This document shows, piece by piece, positions 34,293-43,086 of a DNA stretch of 54,036 nt (position 1 is the first letter of the stretch; each line of letters begins with the position of its first letter). The notes below the pieces were generated by a model. That model was given only the letters and a program-made list of their open reading frames with translations, searched no databases and was not told where the DNA came from. Origin of the DNA: Magnetovibrio blakemorei (GTDB lineage: Bacteria > Pseudomonadota > Alphaproteobacteria > Rhodospirillales > Magnetovibrionaceae); assembly GCF_001746755.1 (NCBI RefSeq), contig NZ_MCGG01000020.1:35335-89370 (forward strand), written 5' to 3'. A program made the translations under genes and the position numbers.

Positions 34293-35266
34293 CAGAATTT
34301 TTTCGCCAAATCCATACCCGTGTACAGACTTGCGACCTCTTCACCATAGCCGTTGAAGATTACCGTTGGGCGTTTAAAAAATTCGCCGACTTTGCGTTCT
34401 TTGGCCTGCGACCAACGGGGATGGGAAACGTCGGGGTTAACGTTGGCGTAAAAGCCATATTCATGAGGGGCCGACAAATTCCAAGAGGTCGGCGGTTCTT
34501 TTTCGGTAAAGGTGATGCGGACGATGGATTTGATGCCTTTGAAGCCGTATTTCCAGGGCGTCACCAAGCGGATCGGTGCGCCGTTTTGCGGCGGCAGAAC
34601 TTCCCCGTAGACGCCCGTGGCCAGCAAGGTAAGCGGGTTCATGGCTTCATCCAGGCGCAGGCCCTCGACATAGGGCCATTGCAGCACGCGGCGGTGTTGT
34701 CCGGGCATGCGTTCGGGGTCGAGCAGGGTTTCAAAGGCCACGTATTTGGCCTTGGACGTGGGTTCCAAGCGCTTGATGATGGAGGCCAGCGACACCCCCA
34801 CCCACGGCACCACCATTGACCACGTTTCGACGCAGCGGTGTCGGTAAACGCGTTCTTCCAGCTGTTCGGAGCGGAGCAAATCTTCAATGTCATAGGTGCC
34901 GGGTTTGGCGACTTCGCCCGCGATTTCGATGGTCCAGGGGCGGGTGACAAAATCTTTGGCGTTGTCGAACGGGTCATCCTTGCCGGTGCCGAATTCGTAG
35001 AAGTTGTTGTATTCTGTGACCGATTCGTAAGGGGTGAGGTCTTCATCCACGGTGTATTGGCTTTTCACCACGTTGGCCAGTTTTTCGCCCCTGACCCAAG
35101 CGGCAAAGGCGTCCCGGCCGATCAAACTGCCCGCTATGCCGCCCGCCATGGCGACCCCCGTGCCCTTCAAAACACCGGCCATAAAGCGCCGCCGATCCTT
35201 GTAGATGTTTTGAGGGGTCGCGTCAGAGTCGCGCAATTGCCACGATTTAGGGATTTTGATCAGCAT
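34292..35266 (-). CDS. msrP: Periplasmic methionine sulfoxide reductase catalytic subunit
   Basis: The 324-residue protein has a twin-arginine signal (DRRRFMAG followed by a hydrophobic stretch) and the molybdopterin oxidoreductase fold. The Cys ligand of molybdenum lies in [11 protein letters not shown]. Other family segments include [34 protein letters not shown] and [11 protein letters not shown]. It reduces methionine sulfoxide on envelope proteins using electrons from MsrQ. It is probably folded with its cofactor and exported by Tat. Confidence 0.94.
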   Translation of the reverse strand: MLIKIPKSWQLRDSDATPQNIYKDRRRFMAGVLKGTGVAMAGGIAGSLIGRDAFAAWVRGEKLANVVKSQYTVDEDLTPYESVTEYNNFYEFGTGKDDPFDNAKDFVTRPWTIEIAGEVAKPGTYDIEDLLRSEQLEERVYRHRCVETWSMVVPWVGVSLASIIKRLEPTSKAKYVAFETLLDPERMPGQHRRVLQWPYVEGLRLDEAMNPLTLLATGVYGEVLPPQNGAPIRLVTPWKYGFKGIKSIVRITFTEKEPPTSWNLSAPHEYGFYANVNPDVSHPRWSQAKERKVGEFFKRPTVIFNGYGEEVASLYTGMDLAKKF

Positions 35267-35454
35267 GGGTCACTCCGATAATCTTTTTTAACTGTTCTAC
35301 AGGTAAGGTTTCAATGCGGCGGTTTCATGGTGTTATTGATGGTATTCGCCCAAAGACGCCAAAGGTTACAGCGGTTGTGTCGCCGGGACGTTCTTTCTGT
35401 CTATTTTGGCTCAGAGACTATTTTGGGCCGCAAAATTTGTTGTATAAGGTTGCC

Positions 35455-36123
35455 ATGCGCACGCTGTATCACAATTGGCTGTCTCCCCATTCCCGCAAGG
35501 TGCGGATTGTTTTGGGGGAAAAAAAGTTGGCGTTCGATCTTGAGGTGGAAAAAACCTGGGAGCGACGTGAAGGCTTTTTGCGCCTGAACCCCGCTGGTGA
35601 AGTCCCGGTGTTGGTGGAAGCCAACGGCACGGCGATTTCCGGTAGCCAAGTGATTTCGGAATATTTGGACGAATCTCACCCCACCCCACCCTTGATGGGA
35701 GCGGGGCCGTTGGAACGCGCCGAAGTGCGGCGTCTGTGCCAATGGTTTGATGAAAAATTCGACCGCGAAGTGACCGTCAATTTGGTGGGCGAAAAAATCA
35801 TGAAGCGGTTCTTGGGTCTTGGTTCGCCAGATAGCACGGCCATCCGCGCGGGCAAGGCCAACATCAATCACCATTTGGCGTACATCGGCTATTTGGTTGA
35901 ACGGCGCACCTGGTTGGCGGGCGATCATCTGACCTTGGCCGATATTACGGCGGCCGCGCATGTGTCGTGCGTGGATTATTTGGGCGACGTGCCGTGGGCG
36001 AATTTTGCCTTGGCCAAAGACTGGTACGCCCGGATCAAATCGCGCCCCAGTTTTCGGTCCTTGCTGCAAGATCACATTCCCGGCGCACCCCCGCCAAGAC
36101 ACTACCAGGACCTTGATTTTTAA
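35455..36123 (+). CDS. Glutathione S-transferase family protein
   Basis: The ATG at 35455 begins the family N-terminus (MRTLYHNWLSPHSRKVRIVLGEK); 222 residues. The thioredoxin-like domain at 1-78 includes NPAGEVPVL and the glutathione motif SGSQVISEYLDE (usually S-x-x-I-x-E/D-Y-L). The all-helical C-terminal domain has LAGDHLTLADITAAAHVS. Ser10 is a possible catalytic residue. Such enzymes detoxify electrophiles or act in aromatic metabolism; the substrate is unknown. Confidence 0.9.
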   Translation: MRTLYHNWLSPHSRKVRIVLGEKKLAFDLEVEKTWERREGFLRLNPAGEVPVLVEANGTAISGSQVISEYLDESHPTPPLMGAGPLERAEVRRLCQWFDEKFDREVTVNLVGEKIMKRFLGLGSPDSTAIRAGKANINHHLAYIGYLVERRTWLAGDHLTLADITAAAHVSCVDYLGDVPWANFALAKDWYARIKSRPSFRSLLQDHIPGAPPPRHYQDLDF

Positions 36124-36517
36124 GCCTAATCGGCGTTGTTACAAACTCTTCACATGCTTTTCACAGGGACGGATTTGACATTGTTGCGCAAATCCTTACC
36201 ATTGAAGCTGATGTTAGATCAAAATACCCCGTTGGAACCTGAAGATAAAACGCTGACCTTTGCTCCGCGCGAAGTGGCTGGCGCAGGGACGTGTGCGTTA
36301 AGTGTTTCGAACACCGCGACGCGCAACAGTCGTCCTCTGGGGTGGGTGTTTGTGGGGGCCCATAGCATGCCCCATTCCGAGCATCTCATTCCCTTCTTAA
36401 ATTGAGCGCATGACCCGTCGATAGCAGTATCGACTGTTTACCCCTGCTCGTCCTTGCGTTTGTCGAGGCATTGGCGGGCCACATTGCGTCACCATCTAAC
36501 AGAAAAAGCAGGACAGT
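36124..36517. other. Leader and promoter region of ectABC
   Basis: This 394-base gene-free stretch separates the transferase gene from ectA. It holds a promoter-like pair at 36175. A possible short frame from 36211 to 36405 (64 codons) lacks a good ribosome site and any family match, so it is not called. The rest shows no clear structure by eye. Confidence 0.45.
36175..36202 (+). promoter_or_regulatory. Promoter candidate for the ectoine operon
   Basis: A perfect TTGACA, 16 bases, then TACCAT (4 of 6 to the -10 consensus). It is about 315 bases before ectA, implying a long leader if used. Osmotic control is expected for ect operons but not visible here. Confidence 0.4.
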
Positions 36518-37141
36518 ATGACTGATCTTTATGTGACACCCCAAGGTGTCGGCACAGGCTCATCGCAACATCAAACCCCCTCATTAAATGCCGACATGAA
36601 AATGTCCGCGGCGATGATCAAGGACAGCGAAGCTCTTCTTGATAAAGACGGCGTGGCCGTGCGCACGGCGCTGGAAAGCGATGGTGCCCTGTTGTGGGAA
36701 ATCGCCCGCGACGCCAAGGGCATCGATTTGAATTCACCCTATGCGTACATGATGATGTGTCAAAACTTCTGCGACACGTCGGCCGTGGTTGAAGTGTATG
36801 GCCAGCCCGCAGGTTTTGTGACCGCCTACCGCCTGCCCAAACGCCCCCAGGTGCTGTTTGTGTGGCAGATCGCGGTGTTGCCCGAATTTCGCGGTTTGGG
36901 CATAGGCCAGCGCTTGCTGGACGGCTTGGTCACGCTTCCAGGCTGCGCCACGGTGCGCACGATGGAAACCACCGTCACGCCATCCAACGGCGCATCAGAA
37001 GCGCTGTTTAGGGGGTTTGCAAAAACCCAAGGTGCGTGTTTGGACATTCGTGAAGGTTTTGCCAGCACAGACTTTCCCGACGATGCGCCGGGTGATGCGG
37101 AACGCCTGTTCGTTATTCATCCCCTTCATCCCATCGATTGA
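36518..37141 (+). CDS. ectA: L-2,4-diaminobutyrate acetyltransferase
   Basis: The 207-residue GNAT enzyme makes N-gamma-acetyl-diaminobutyrate, the second step of ectoine synthesis. Family features are YMMMCQNFCDTSAVVE and the acetyl-CoA loop QIAVLPEFRGLGIGQRLLDGL, then TVTPSNGASEALFRGFA. The start used gives about 25 residues more than many EctA proteins; an internal ATG at 36596 would give the typical length, but AGGACAG stands before 36518. It is the first of three consecutive ect genes. Confidence 0.95.
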   Translation: MTDLYVTPQGVGTGSSQHQTPSLNADMKMSAAMIKDSEALLDKDGVAVRTALESDGALLWEIARDAKGIDLNSPYAYMMMCQNFCDTSAVVEVYGQPAGFVTAYRLPKRPQVLFVWQIAVLPEFRGLGIGQRLLDGLVTLPGCATVRTMETTVTPSNGASEALFRGFAKTQGACLDIREGFASTDFPDDAPGDAERLFVIHPLHPID

Positions 37142-37171
37142 TTTGCTAAATCTGAAACAGAGGAACGAACG

Positions 37172-38455
37172 ATGAAAACATTTGATAAGCTTGAATCCAA
37201 CGTACGTGGCTATATCCGGGACTTCCCGGTGGTTTTCTCGACCGCCAAAGACGCCCACATGGTGGATGAAGACGGCAACGTCTACATCGATTTTTTCGCC
37301 GGCGCCGGGGTCATGAACTATGGCCACAACAACACCAAGATCAAAGAGGCGGTGGTTGAATACATGATGGGTGATGGCATCACCCATTCCCTGGACATGG
37401 GCACCGAAGCCAAGCGCACCTTCTTGGAAACCTTTAACGACGTCATCTTGAAGCCGCGCGGTCTGGAATACAAAATTCAGTTCCCCGGACCCACCGGCAC
37501 CAACGCGGTGGAAAGCGCGTTGAAGTTGGCGCGCAAGGTGACCGGGCGCACCGAAGTGGTATCGTTTTCCAACGGTTTTCACGGCATGACGCTGGGTTCA
37601 CTGGCGTTGACGGGTAATGCCACCAAGCGCGCCGGGGCCGGGGTGCCGCTGGGCAACGTCACGACGATGCCGTTTGATGGTTACTTGGGCGTCGATGCCG
37701 ATACCTTGGCGTATTTTGAGGCGTTCCTGAACGATGCCGGCTCAGGTCAGGATAAACCCGCCGCGGTTATCGTTGAAACCGTGCAGGGCGAAGGCGGCGT
37801 CAACGTCGCCAGTTGGAAGTGGCTGCGCAATTTGGAAAAATTGTGTCGTCGCCATGACATCTTGATGATTGTCGATGACATTCAAATGGGCTGTGGCCGC
37901 ACCGGTACGTTCTTCAGTTTTGAAATCGCGGGTATCCACCCCGATATGGTGTGCCTGTCCAAAGCGATCGGCGGCATGGGTCTGCCGATGGCGTTGGTGT
38001 TGATTCGCCCCGATTTGGATGTGTGGTCGCCCGGTGAACACAATGGCACCTTTCGCGGCAACAATTTAGCCTTTGTCGCCGCCACCAAAGCGCTGGACTA
38101 TTGGCGCGACGACAAGCTTGAAGAAGGCATTGTGTTCAAGGGCTTGCGGGTGCGTGAACGCTTAGACGCATTGGCCGGGCAATTTCCCAAAGCGCAACTG
38201 GTCGCGCGTGGACGCGGCATGATTCAGGCGTTGGAAAGCAAACTGGATGGTTTCGCCGAAGAAATTTGTGCCGAAGCGTTCGCCAACGGTCTGATTATGG
38301 AAACGGCTGGGGTGCGTTCGCAAGTCGCCAAGGTGATGCCGCCGCTGACCATAGATGAAGTGGTTTTGGAACAAGGCCTCGACATCTTAGAAAACGCGAT
38401 TGCCCAGGTGGCGGCGCGTCGTTTCCCCAATGCCTATGGCAAGTCCGTTGCTTAA
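37172..38455 (+). CDS. ectB: Diaminobutyrate-2-oxoglutarate transaminase
   Basis: The 427-residue PLP-dependent class III aminotransferase converts aspartate semialdehyde to 2,4-diaminobutyrate with glutamate as donor, the first ectoine step. It shows FSNGFHGMTLGSLALTGN, the cofactor-binding ETVQGEGGVN and DDIQMGCGRTG, and the PLP-linked Lys264 in LSKAIGGMGLPMA. It lies 30 bases after ectA with AGAGGAACGA as ribosome site. Confidence 0.96.
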   Translation: MKTFDKLESNVRGYIRDFPVVFSTAKDAHMVDEDGNVYIDFFAGAGVMNYGHNNTKIKEAVVEYMMGDGITHSLDMGTEAKRTFLETFNDVILKPRGLEYKIQFPGPTGTNAVESALKLARKVTGRTEVVSFSNGFHGMTLGSLALTGNATKRAGAGVPLGNVTTMPFDGYLGVDADTLAYFEAFLNDAGSGQDKPAAVIVETVQGEGGVNVASWKWLRNLEKLCRRHDILMIVDDIQMGCGRTGTFFSFEIAGIHPDMVCLSKAIGGMGLPMALVLIRPDLDVWSPGEHNGTFRGNNLAFVAATKALDYWRDDKLEEGIVFKGLRVRERLDALAGQFPKAQLVARGRGMIQALESKLDGFAEEICAEAFANGLIMETAGVRSQVAKVMPPLTIDEVVLEQGLDILENAIAQVAARRFPNAYGKSVA

Positions 38456-38470
38456 GACAGGACCTTATAC

Positions 38471-38860
38471 ATGATCGTTAAAACACTGGACGATGTGCTG
38501 GGCACCGAGCACGAGGTCAAAGGCGGCAACTGGACCAGTCGTCGCTTGCTGTTGAAAGATGCCGGCATGGGCTTTTCCATGCACGACACCTTGATCCATA
38601 CGGGCACGGAAACCTTGATTTGGTATCAAAACCATCTCGAGGCCGTGTACTGCATTGCCGGCAAAGGCGAAATCGAAGTTCTGCCCAACGGCCCAACCTA
38701 TGCCATCGAACCGGGCACGCTCTATGCGCTGGACGGCCATGAAAAACATTTGCTGCGCGCAGAACAGGAAATGCGCATGATATGCGTCTTCAATCCGCCG
38801 TTGTCAGGGTTGGAAGTGCACGATGAAAATGGCGTATATCCGGCTCCATCGGCAGAATGA
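38471..38860 (+). CDS. ectC: Ectoine synthase
   Basis: The 129-residue cupin enzyme closes the ring of N-gamma-acetyl-diaminobutyrate to ectoine. It shows [21 protein letters not shown], the cupin metal and substrate segment [18 protein letters not shown], and [12 protein letters not shown], all typical. It is the last gene of the operon, followed directly by a strong hairpin. No hydroxylase (ectD) or regulator (ectR) gene is adjacent, so only ectoine is expected from this locus. Confidence 0.96.
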   Translation: MIVKTLDDVLGTEHEVKGGNWTSRRLLLKDAGMGFSMHDTLIHTGTETLIWYQNHLEAVYCIAGKGEIEVLPNGPTYAIEPGTLYALDGHEKHLLRAEQEMRMICVFNPPLSGLEVHDENGVYPAPSAE

Positions 38861-38861
38861 A

Positions 38862-38903
38862 ATTTAGGCTCAATTATTTGTGTTTAAGTAATTGAGCCTA
38901 AAT
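38862..38903. terminator. Bidirectional terminator after ectC
   Basis: ATTTAGGCTCAATTA and TAATTGAGCCTAAAT form a perfect 15-bp stem with a 12-base loop. It lies between ectC and the convergent hypothetical gene and can serve both. Confidence 0.7.
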
Positions 38904-38940
38904 GAATGCGTCGAATCGATTTAAGCTTAAGGCGCTAATC

Positions 38941-39492
38941 TTAAAGCTGTGCGGCAAAACGTTGCAAAAGGTGTGTCAGTTCAACGATTTCGTCGTTGAG
39001 CTTGGCGCGCGCGGTCCAGTTGGGGTGGACGCTTTTGAGATTGCGTTCCTGGCGCAATTTTACCAGCCCACTGGCGGGCTCGATGAAGCCGAACATTTTC
39101 TGGCTTTTGGGATCGTCCAAAACCTTGATGAAATGGCCGTCCTTGTTTTCAAACGCATGGCCGGGTTCGGGAGCAATGTCGGCGCTGGCCCCTAAGTCCA
39201 ACTCCAAGGTCGCAAAGCAATCGAACAGCAGCTCCTCAGGGTCGACATAAATCAGCGCCAGCGCGTCTTTGGCCGTGGGGTCAAGGGTGACGACATAGTG
39301 ATGCAGGTATTCTTTGCCAATGCGGTTCAGTTTCAGGCAGACCGTATGGCGGTTTCCGTCGTTGTCGCTGGTGGTGCGGATGACAACGGCCCCACAACCG
39401 ATTTCGTGGGCTTGGCGGTGGGCTGGCCCGTCCACATCGCCACTGGAATGAAGCGGAAAGTCCGGGGTGTCTAAGTGGGTGTTGTTGCTCAT
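38941..39492 (-). CDS. Hypothetical protein
   Basis: The 183-residue soluble protein is mixed alpha/beta by appearance, without signal or membrane segment. Segments such as GCGAVVIRTTSDNDGNRHTVCLKLNR and ALALIYVDPEELLFDCFATLEL suggest a compact beta domain, and the last 40 residues are helical. No family is recognised. It is convergent with ectC and stands alone. Confidence 0.7.
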   Translation of the reverse strand: MSNNTHLDTPDFPLHSSGDVDGPAHRQAHEIGCGAVVIRTTSDNDGNRHTVCLKLNRIGKEYLHHYVVTLDPTAKDALALIYVDPEELLFDCFATLELDLGASADIAPEPGHAFENKDGHFIKVLDDPKSQKMFGFIEPASGLVKLRQERNLKSVHPNWTARAKLNDEIVELTHLLQRFAAQL

Positions 39493-39584
39493 GGTGCGTC
39501 CCTAATTAATTTTTTTGCAGCCGATATATGCCGGCCCTTAAATGAGTTTCGTCTAATATAGGGAGCCTGGGCCACGCTTACCAG

Positions 39585-40388
39585 TTATTCCCCACCTTCA
39601 AGACCACTATCCAGCATATGCACATTGGCGGCGGCGGCGCGGGCGGCATCCGTTTTGGGGGCCGTGTCCAGCAACTGTTTCCAGTCTGCGCGTGCCGCTT
39701 CGTTGTGTCCGGCCAGTCGATGCACGATGCCGCGCTCCAACAAGCCTTCGGGATGGTTCGGGTCAAGGCTTAAGGCCTGGTCCAAATCGGCAAGCGCTAA
39801 GTCCTTCTTGTCCAATTGGCGATAAGCGGCACCACGAAGCACCAAAGCGTCCACCCCCAAGGTGGCATCGACGAAGGTTTTATCAGTTCCGGGTGCGCCT
39901 TCTATAATGAGGCTGAGGTTTTCAACCGCTTGGTCGTATGCGCCTTGCAACGCGAAGGCTTGCGCGCGCACCAGCAAAATGTGTGGCTCACCAGGGGACA
40001 GGGTCAATGCGGCGTCTAGAACGGCGGCGGCGTGCTGGGGGTCGTCTGTGGCAATCCACGCGCGGGCACTTTGCATCAGCAATTTGGCCTTAAAGGCTTT
40101 GTTGGCGTGGACCAGATCGGCGAGTTTTTCCAGGCCCTGGGCCGCCTCGCCGTAATGGCCGATTTTGACCAAGGCGGCCAAGGCACAATGGCGTGCTGGA
40201 TAGCCGCCGCCCAGACCTTCCCAAGTGGTGGCGTCGTCAAACGCGGCCTCGGCATGGGTTTGCACCTTGTCCATGCAGGCCTTATAGCGCATGTGTGCAT
40301 CGAGGGTGGTTTCGCCCTGCGCCATTCCCCCCGTCAAAGAGAGGGCGCACAGAATAATCACGGTTGTCATTTGGATCGGGCGCGTCAT
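39585..40388 (-). CDS. Exported TPR-repeat protein
   Basis: The ATG at 40388 gives a proper signal peptide (MTRPIQMTTVIILCALSLTGGMAQG); an earlier in-frame start would bury it. The 267-residue protein carries tetratricopeptide repeats at about 130-250 (AAAVLDAALTLSPGEPHILL, VLRGAAYRQLDKKDLALADL, LLERGIVHRLAGHNEAARAD). The N-terminal part has conserved-looking Cys (KACMD, RHCAL) that may form a disulfide. A periplasmic scaffolding role is likely. It is divergent from the epimerase gene, with starts 45 bases apart. Confidence 0.82.
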   Translation of the reverse strand: MTRPIQMTTVIILCALSLTGGMAQGETTLDAHMRYKACMDKVQTHAEAAFDDATTWEGLGGGYPARHCALAALVKIGHYGEAAQGLEKLADLVHANKAFKAKLLMQSARAWIATDDPQHAAAVLDAALTLSPGEPHILLVRAQAFALQGAYDQAVENLSLIIEGAPGTDKTFVDATLGVDALVLRGAAYRQLDKKDLALADLDQALSLDPNHPEGLLERGIVHRLAGHNEAARADWKQLLDTAPKTDAARAAAANVHMLDSGLEGGE

Positions 40389-40432
40389 GATGGCTACAGT
40401 TGCCTTCTGATGGAAAAAAAGCAAGGGTGGTT

Positions 40433-41323
40433 ATGATCAATAAAACGCCGCATCTGTTTTGTTTTGGCCTGGGCTATTCGGCCCGGTGGCTGGCGCGTGA
40501 GTTGAAAAACGAAGGCTGGCGGGTCTCCGGCACGCATCGTTTTGGCGAGGAAACGCGCGAACAGGCCTCAGATGAGAATCGCTTGGTCTTTGACCGCGAT
40601 CACCCCTTAGCAGACTTCGATATCCTGTTCGCCGACGTCACCCACGTGCTGGTCTCCGTGCCGCCCGATGGTGCGGGTGATCCGGTGTTGGACGTGCACG
40701 GCCAAGATTTGGCCCGTCATGCGGCTCATATCCAGTGGCTGGGCTATTTATCCACCGTGGGGGTCTATGGCAACACTGGCGGCAAACCGGTGAACGAAAC
40801 GTCCCGGCTGCTGCCAACCCAAGAACGCTCACGCTTTCGCGGCCTCGCCGAAACCCGCTGGCAGAATTTGGCGGTGCGCAGCCGCTTGGCGTTGCAGGTG
40901 TTTCGCTTGGCAGGCATTTATGGGCCGGGCCGCAGCCCCTTTGACAAAGTCCGCGCCGGTCGCGCTCAGCGCATCCACAGCCCCGGACATTTGTTTTCCC
41001 GCATCCACGTGGCCGACATCGCCAACGTGCTGAAAGCCTCCATGGCCAAGCCCGATCCGGGCGGTATCTACAACGTCTGCGACGACGACCCGGCCCAACC
41101 CAGCGACGTCATCAAGTACGCCTGCGAACTGCTGGGCAAACCCGTGCCCAAAGAAATCCCCTATGAAGAAGCGGTGCAAACCATGTCCCCCATGGCGCAA
41201 ACCTTCTGGGCCGACAACCGTCTTATCATGAACGACAAAATCAAAGACGAACTGGGCGTCAAACTCCTCTACCCCGACTACAAGTCCGGCCTCAAAGCGG
41301 TGCTGGAAGCGGAGGGGGTGTAG
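40433..41323 (+). CDS. NAD-dependent epimerase/dehydratase-family (YeeZ-like) protein
   Basis: The 296-residue Rossmann-fold protein opens with FCFGLGYSARWLARELKNEGWRVSGTHR. It continues with WLGYLSTVGVYGNTGG (the SDR Tyr/Ser region), FRLAGIYGPGRSPFD and RIHVADIANVL. This extended short-chain dehydrogenase subgroup includes YeeZ, of unknown substrate. The dinucleotide motif GLGYSA is a variant of GxxGxxG. The start at 40433 is preferred to an upstream frame lacking conserved residues. Confidence 0.82.
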   Translation: MINKTPHLFCFGLGYSARWLARELKNEGWRVSGTHRFGEETREQASDENRLVFDRDHPLADFDILFADVTHVLVSVPPDGAGDPVLDVHGQDLARHAAHIQWLGYLSTVGVYGNTGGKPVNETSRLLPTQERSRFRGLAETRWQNLAVRSRLALQVFRLAGIYGPGRSPFDKVRAGRAQRIHSPGHLFSRIHVADIANVLKASMAKPDPGGIYNVCDDDPAQPSDVIKYACELLGKPVPKEIPYEEAVQTMSPMAQTFWADNRLIMNDKIKDELGVKLLYPDYKSGLKAVLEAEGV

Positions 41324-41345
41324 GGGCATTTTGCCTCCGCCTGTT

Positions 41346-41438
41346 GTCATTGCGAGCGCCTATCTGGCGCGTGGCAATCCAGGGGGAGCGGGCGTGCTGT
41401 GAGATGGATTGCTTCGTCGCTGCGCTTCTCGCAATGAC
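41346..41438. repeat. Dispersed palindromic repeat element
   Basis: GTCATTGCGAG at 41346 is mirrored by CTCGCAATGAC at 41428. Between them are GGCAATCCAG and TGGATTGCTTCGTCGC, another imperfect pair. This arrangement matches a palindromic intergenic repeat seen in many bacterial genomes. It lies in the 141-base gap between convergent genes. Confidence 0.6.
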
Positions 41439-41464
41439 GTTCCGTGGCCTGCAGAACTTAGGTT

Positions 41465-42118
41465 TTACACCAACGGTGAAAACTTATCTTGGGCGGGGTC
41501 GTAGCTGCTGAGTTCGCCTTCGGCGATGTCCAAATACCAGCCGTGAATTTGCAGGGTTTGGTTTTCCACGCGCTCGCGGATGAAGGGGAAAGTCATCAGG
41601 TTTTCCAGGGACACGATGACCGCTTGGCGTTCGCAGCAGCGGTCCAGGACTTCGCCTTCGGCTGACGGGTTTTTGCTTTTGGCCAGGGTGTAGGCTTTGT
41701 TGACGATAGAGGTCCACGACGGCACAAATCGTCCCGCCACCGGCGTGCCTTCTTGGCCCATGACCATGGCTTTGACACCTGAACAGTGGGCGTGGCCGAA
41801 GATGACGATGTGCTCAACGCCCAATTGCTCGACGGCGAATTCCAAAGCCGCCGAGGTGCCGTGATAAGAGGTTTCGCCCGCTTGGTCTTCCTCGAACGGC
41901 GGCACCAGATTGGCGACGTTGCGAATGGCGAAGATGTCGCCGGGATCAGATTGCAAAACGAGGGCCGGGTCAACGCGGGAATCGGAACACGCCACCATGG
42001 CGATGTTCGGGCGTTGCCCGTCGCGCACCAAACGGCGGTAGAGGTCCTTGCGTTCGGAAAAATATTTTTCGCGAAAAAACGTGAAGCCAAAAATCAGTTT
42101 GTTGAGAATGGGCGTCAT
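41465..42118 (-). CDS. Beta-class carbonic anhydrase
   Basis: The 217-residue zinc enzyme interconverts CO2 and bicarbonate. Zinc ligands are Cys44 in MVACSDSRVD, His109 and Cys112 in IFGHAHCSGV; the Asp46-Arg48 dyad is present. Segments IFAIRNVANLVPP and the C-terminal IHGWYLDIAEGEL are typical of bacterial beta enzymes. Its start overlaps the stop of the upstream hydrolase gene by four bases (ATGA). Confidence 0.95.
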   Translation of the reverse strand: MTPILNKLIFGFTFFREKYFSERKDLYRRLVRDGQRPNIAMVACSDSRVDPALVLQSDPGDIFAIRNVANLVPPFEEDQAGETSYHGTSAALEFAVEQLGVEHIVIFGHAHCSGVKAMVMGQEGTPVAGRFVPSWTSIVNKAYTLAKSKNPSAEGEVLDRCCERQAVIVSLENLMTFPFIRERVENQTLQIHGWYLDIAEGELSSYDPAQDKFSPLV

Positions 42119-42951
42119 ACAGGTTCACTTTCCAAATCAGACAACAAATTGTTCAGCGTGCGGGTGAGACGTTTGAGGTCGGCCTCTTCGGACAATCGAT
42201 GGTCGCCGTTTTTGACAAACTGAATTTCGACGTCATCACTGACCAAAGCGTCCTGGATTTGCAGCGCCGTTTGCCACGGTACGTCCAAATCCTTCATGCC
42301 CTGGATCAGGCGCACGGGCATTTTCAGGTTGAGCGGCTCGCGCAGCACCAGATGGGTCTTGCCGTCTTCAATCAAAGCCTTGGTGATGATGTAAGGGTCT
42401 TGCGGATTGTAGTCGCTGGGCAGTGCCACTTGGCCGGTCTGTTCCAGTTCCAGGCGCTGCGCATCGGTGAAGGCGTTGGCCATCAAATCTTCGGTGAAGT
42501 CGGGTGCGGCGGCCAGCCCGATGAGGCCGCGCAGACGCTCAGCGCGTTCGCGCGCCACCAACAGCATCAACCACCCACCCATGGAACTGCCGACGAGAAC
42601 TTGCGGCCCTTGGGTCAAGTGATCCAGGGCATAGATCGCATCATTGGCCCATTGGCCGATGGTGCCGTCGATGAAAGCGCCCGACGATTGCCCGTGTCCG
42701 GTGTAATCAAAGCGCAAAAAGCTCCGTCCGTGGGCTTGGCACCACGCTTCCAGGGCGAGCGCTTTGGAGCCTTGCATATCGGATTTATAACCGCTCAAAA
42801 ACACCACCCCGATTCGGTTATGCGTCGATTCGGGGGTGTTTTGGGGTAAATCTTGGCCCGGCGTGAAGTGGTAGGCGATGGTCGCGCCGTCTTCACGGGT
42901 GAGGATTTGGGGGGGCGTTTCGTTAGAAGAAGCTTGCATTTCTCTGGACAC
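42115..42951 (-). CDS. Alpha/beta hydrolase
   Basis: The 278-residue protein has the alpha/beta hydrolase fold: the oxyanion segment FLSGYKSDMQG, RFDYTGHGQSSG, nucleophile Ser in LVGSSMGGWLM, Asp in IQGMKDLDVPW, and His in NGDHRLSEE. It resembles human ABHD10/BphD-like thioesterases. The substrate is unknown. It is coupled to the carbonic anhydrase gene by a 4-base overlap. Confidence 0.88.
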   Translation of the reverse strand: MSREMQASSNETPPQILTREDGATIAYHFTPGQDLPQNTPESTHNRIGVVFLSGYKSDMQGSKALALEAWCQAHGRSFLRFDYTGHGQSSGAFIDGTIGQWANDAIYALDHLTQGPQVLVGSSMGGWLMLLVARERAERLRGLIGLAAAPDFTEDLMANAFTDAQRLELEQTGQVALPSDYNPQDPYIITKALIEDGKTHLVLREPLNLKMPVRLIQGMKDLDVPWQTALQIQDALVSDDVEIQFVKNGDHRLSEEADLKRLTRTLNNLLSDLESEPV

Positions 42952-43086
42952 CTCACCTATGAACTGTAACGATTATTTGGCCGTGCCAGAAGTTACATGA
43001 TAAAAATACATTCAGTGACCGCACGGTCAAGACAATAAGGGGCCCAGACCATTAAGCAGAACCTGACCATTTTTCCTCCGGCACGT

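Noticed and set aside
36211-36405. A possible small gene before ectA
   Set aside because: No ribosome site and no family match; could not be supported.
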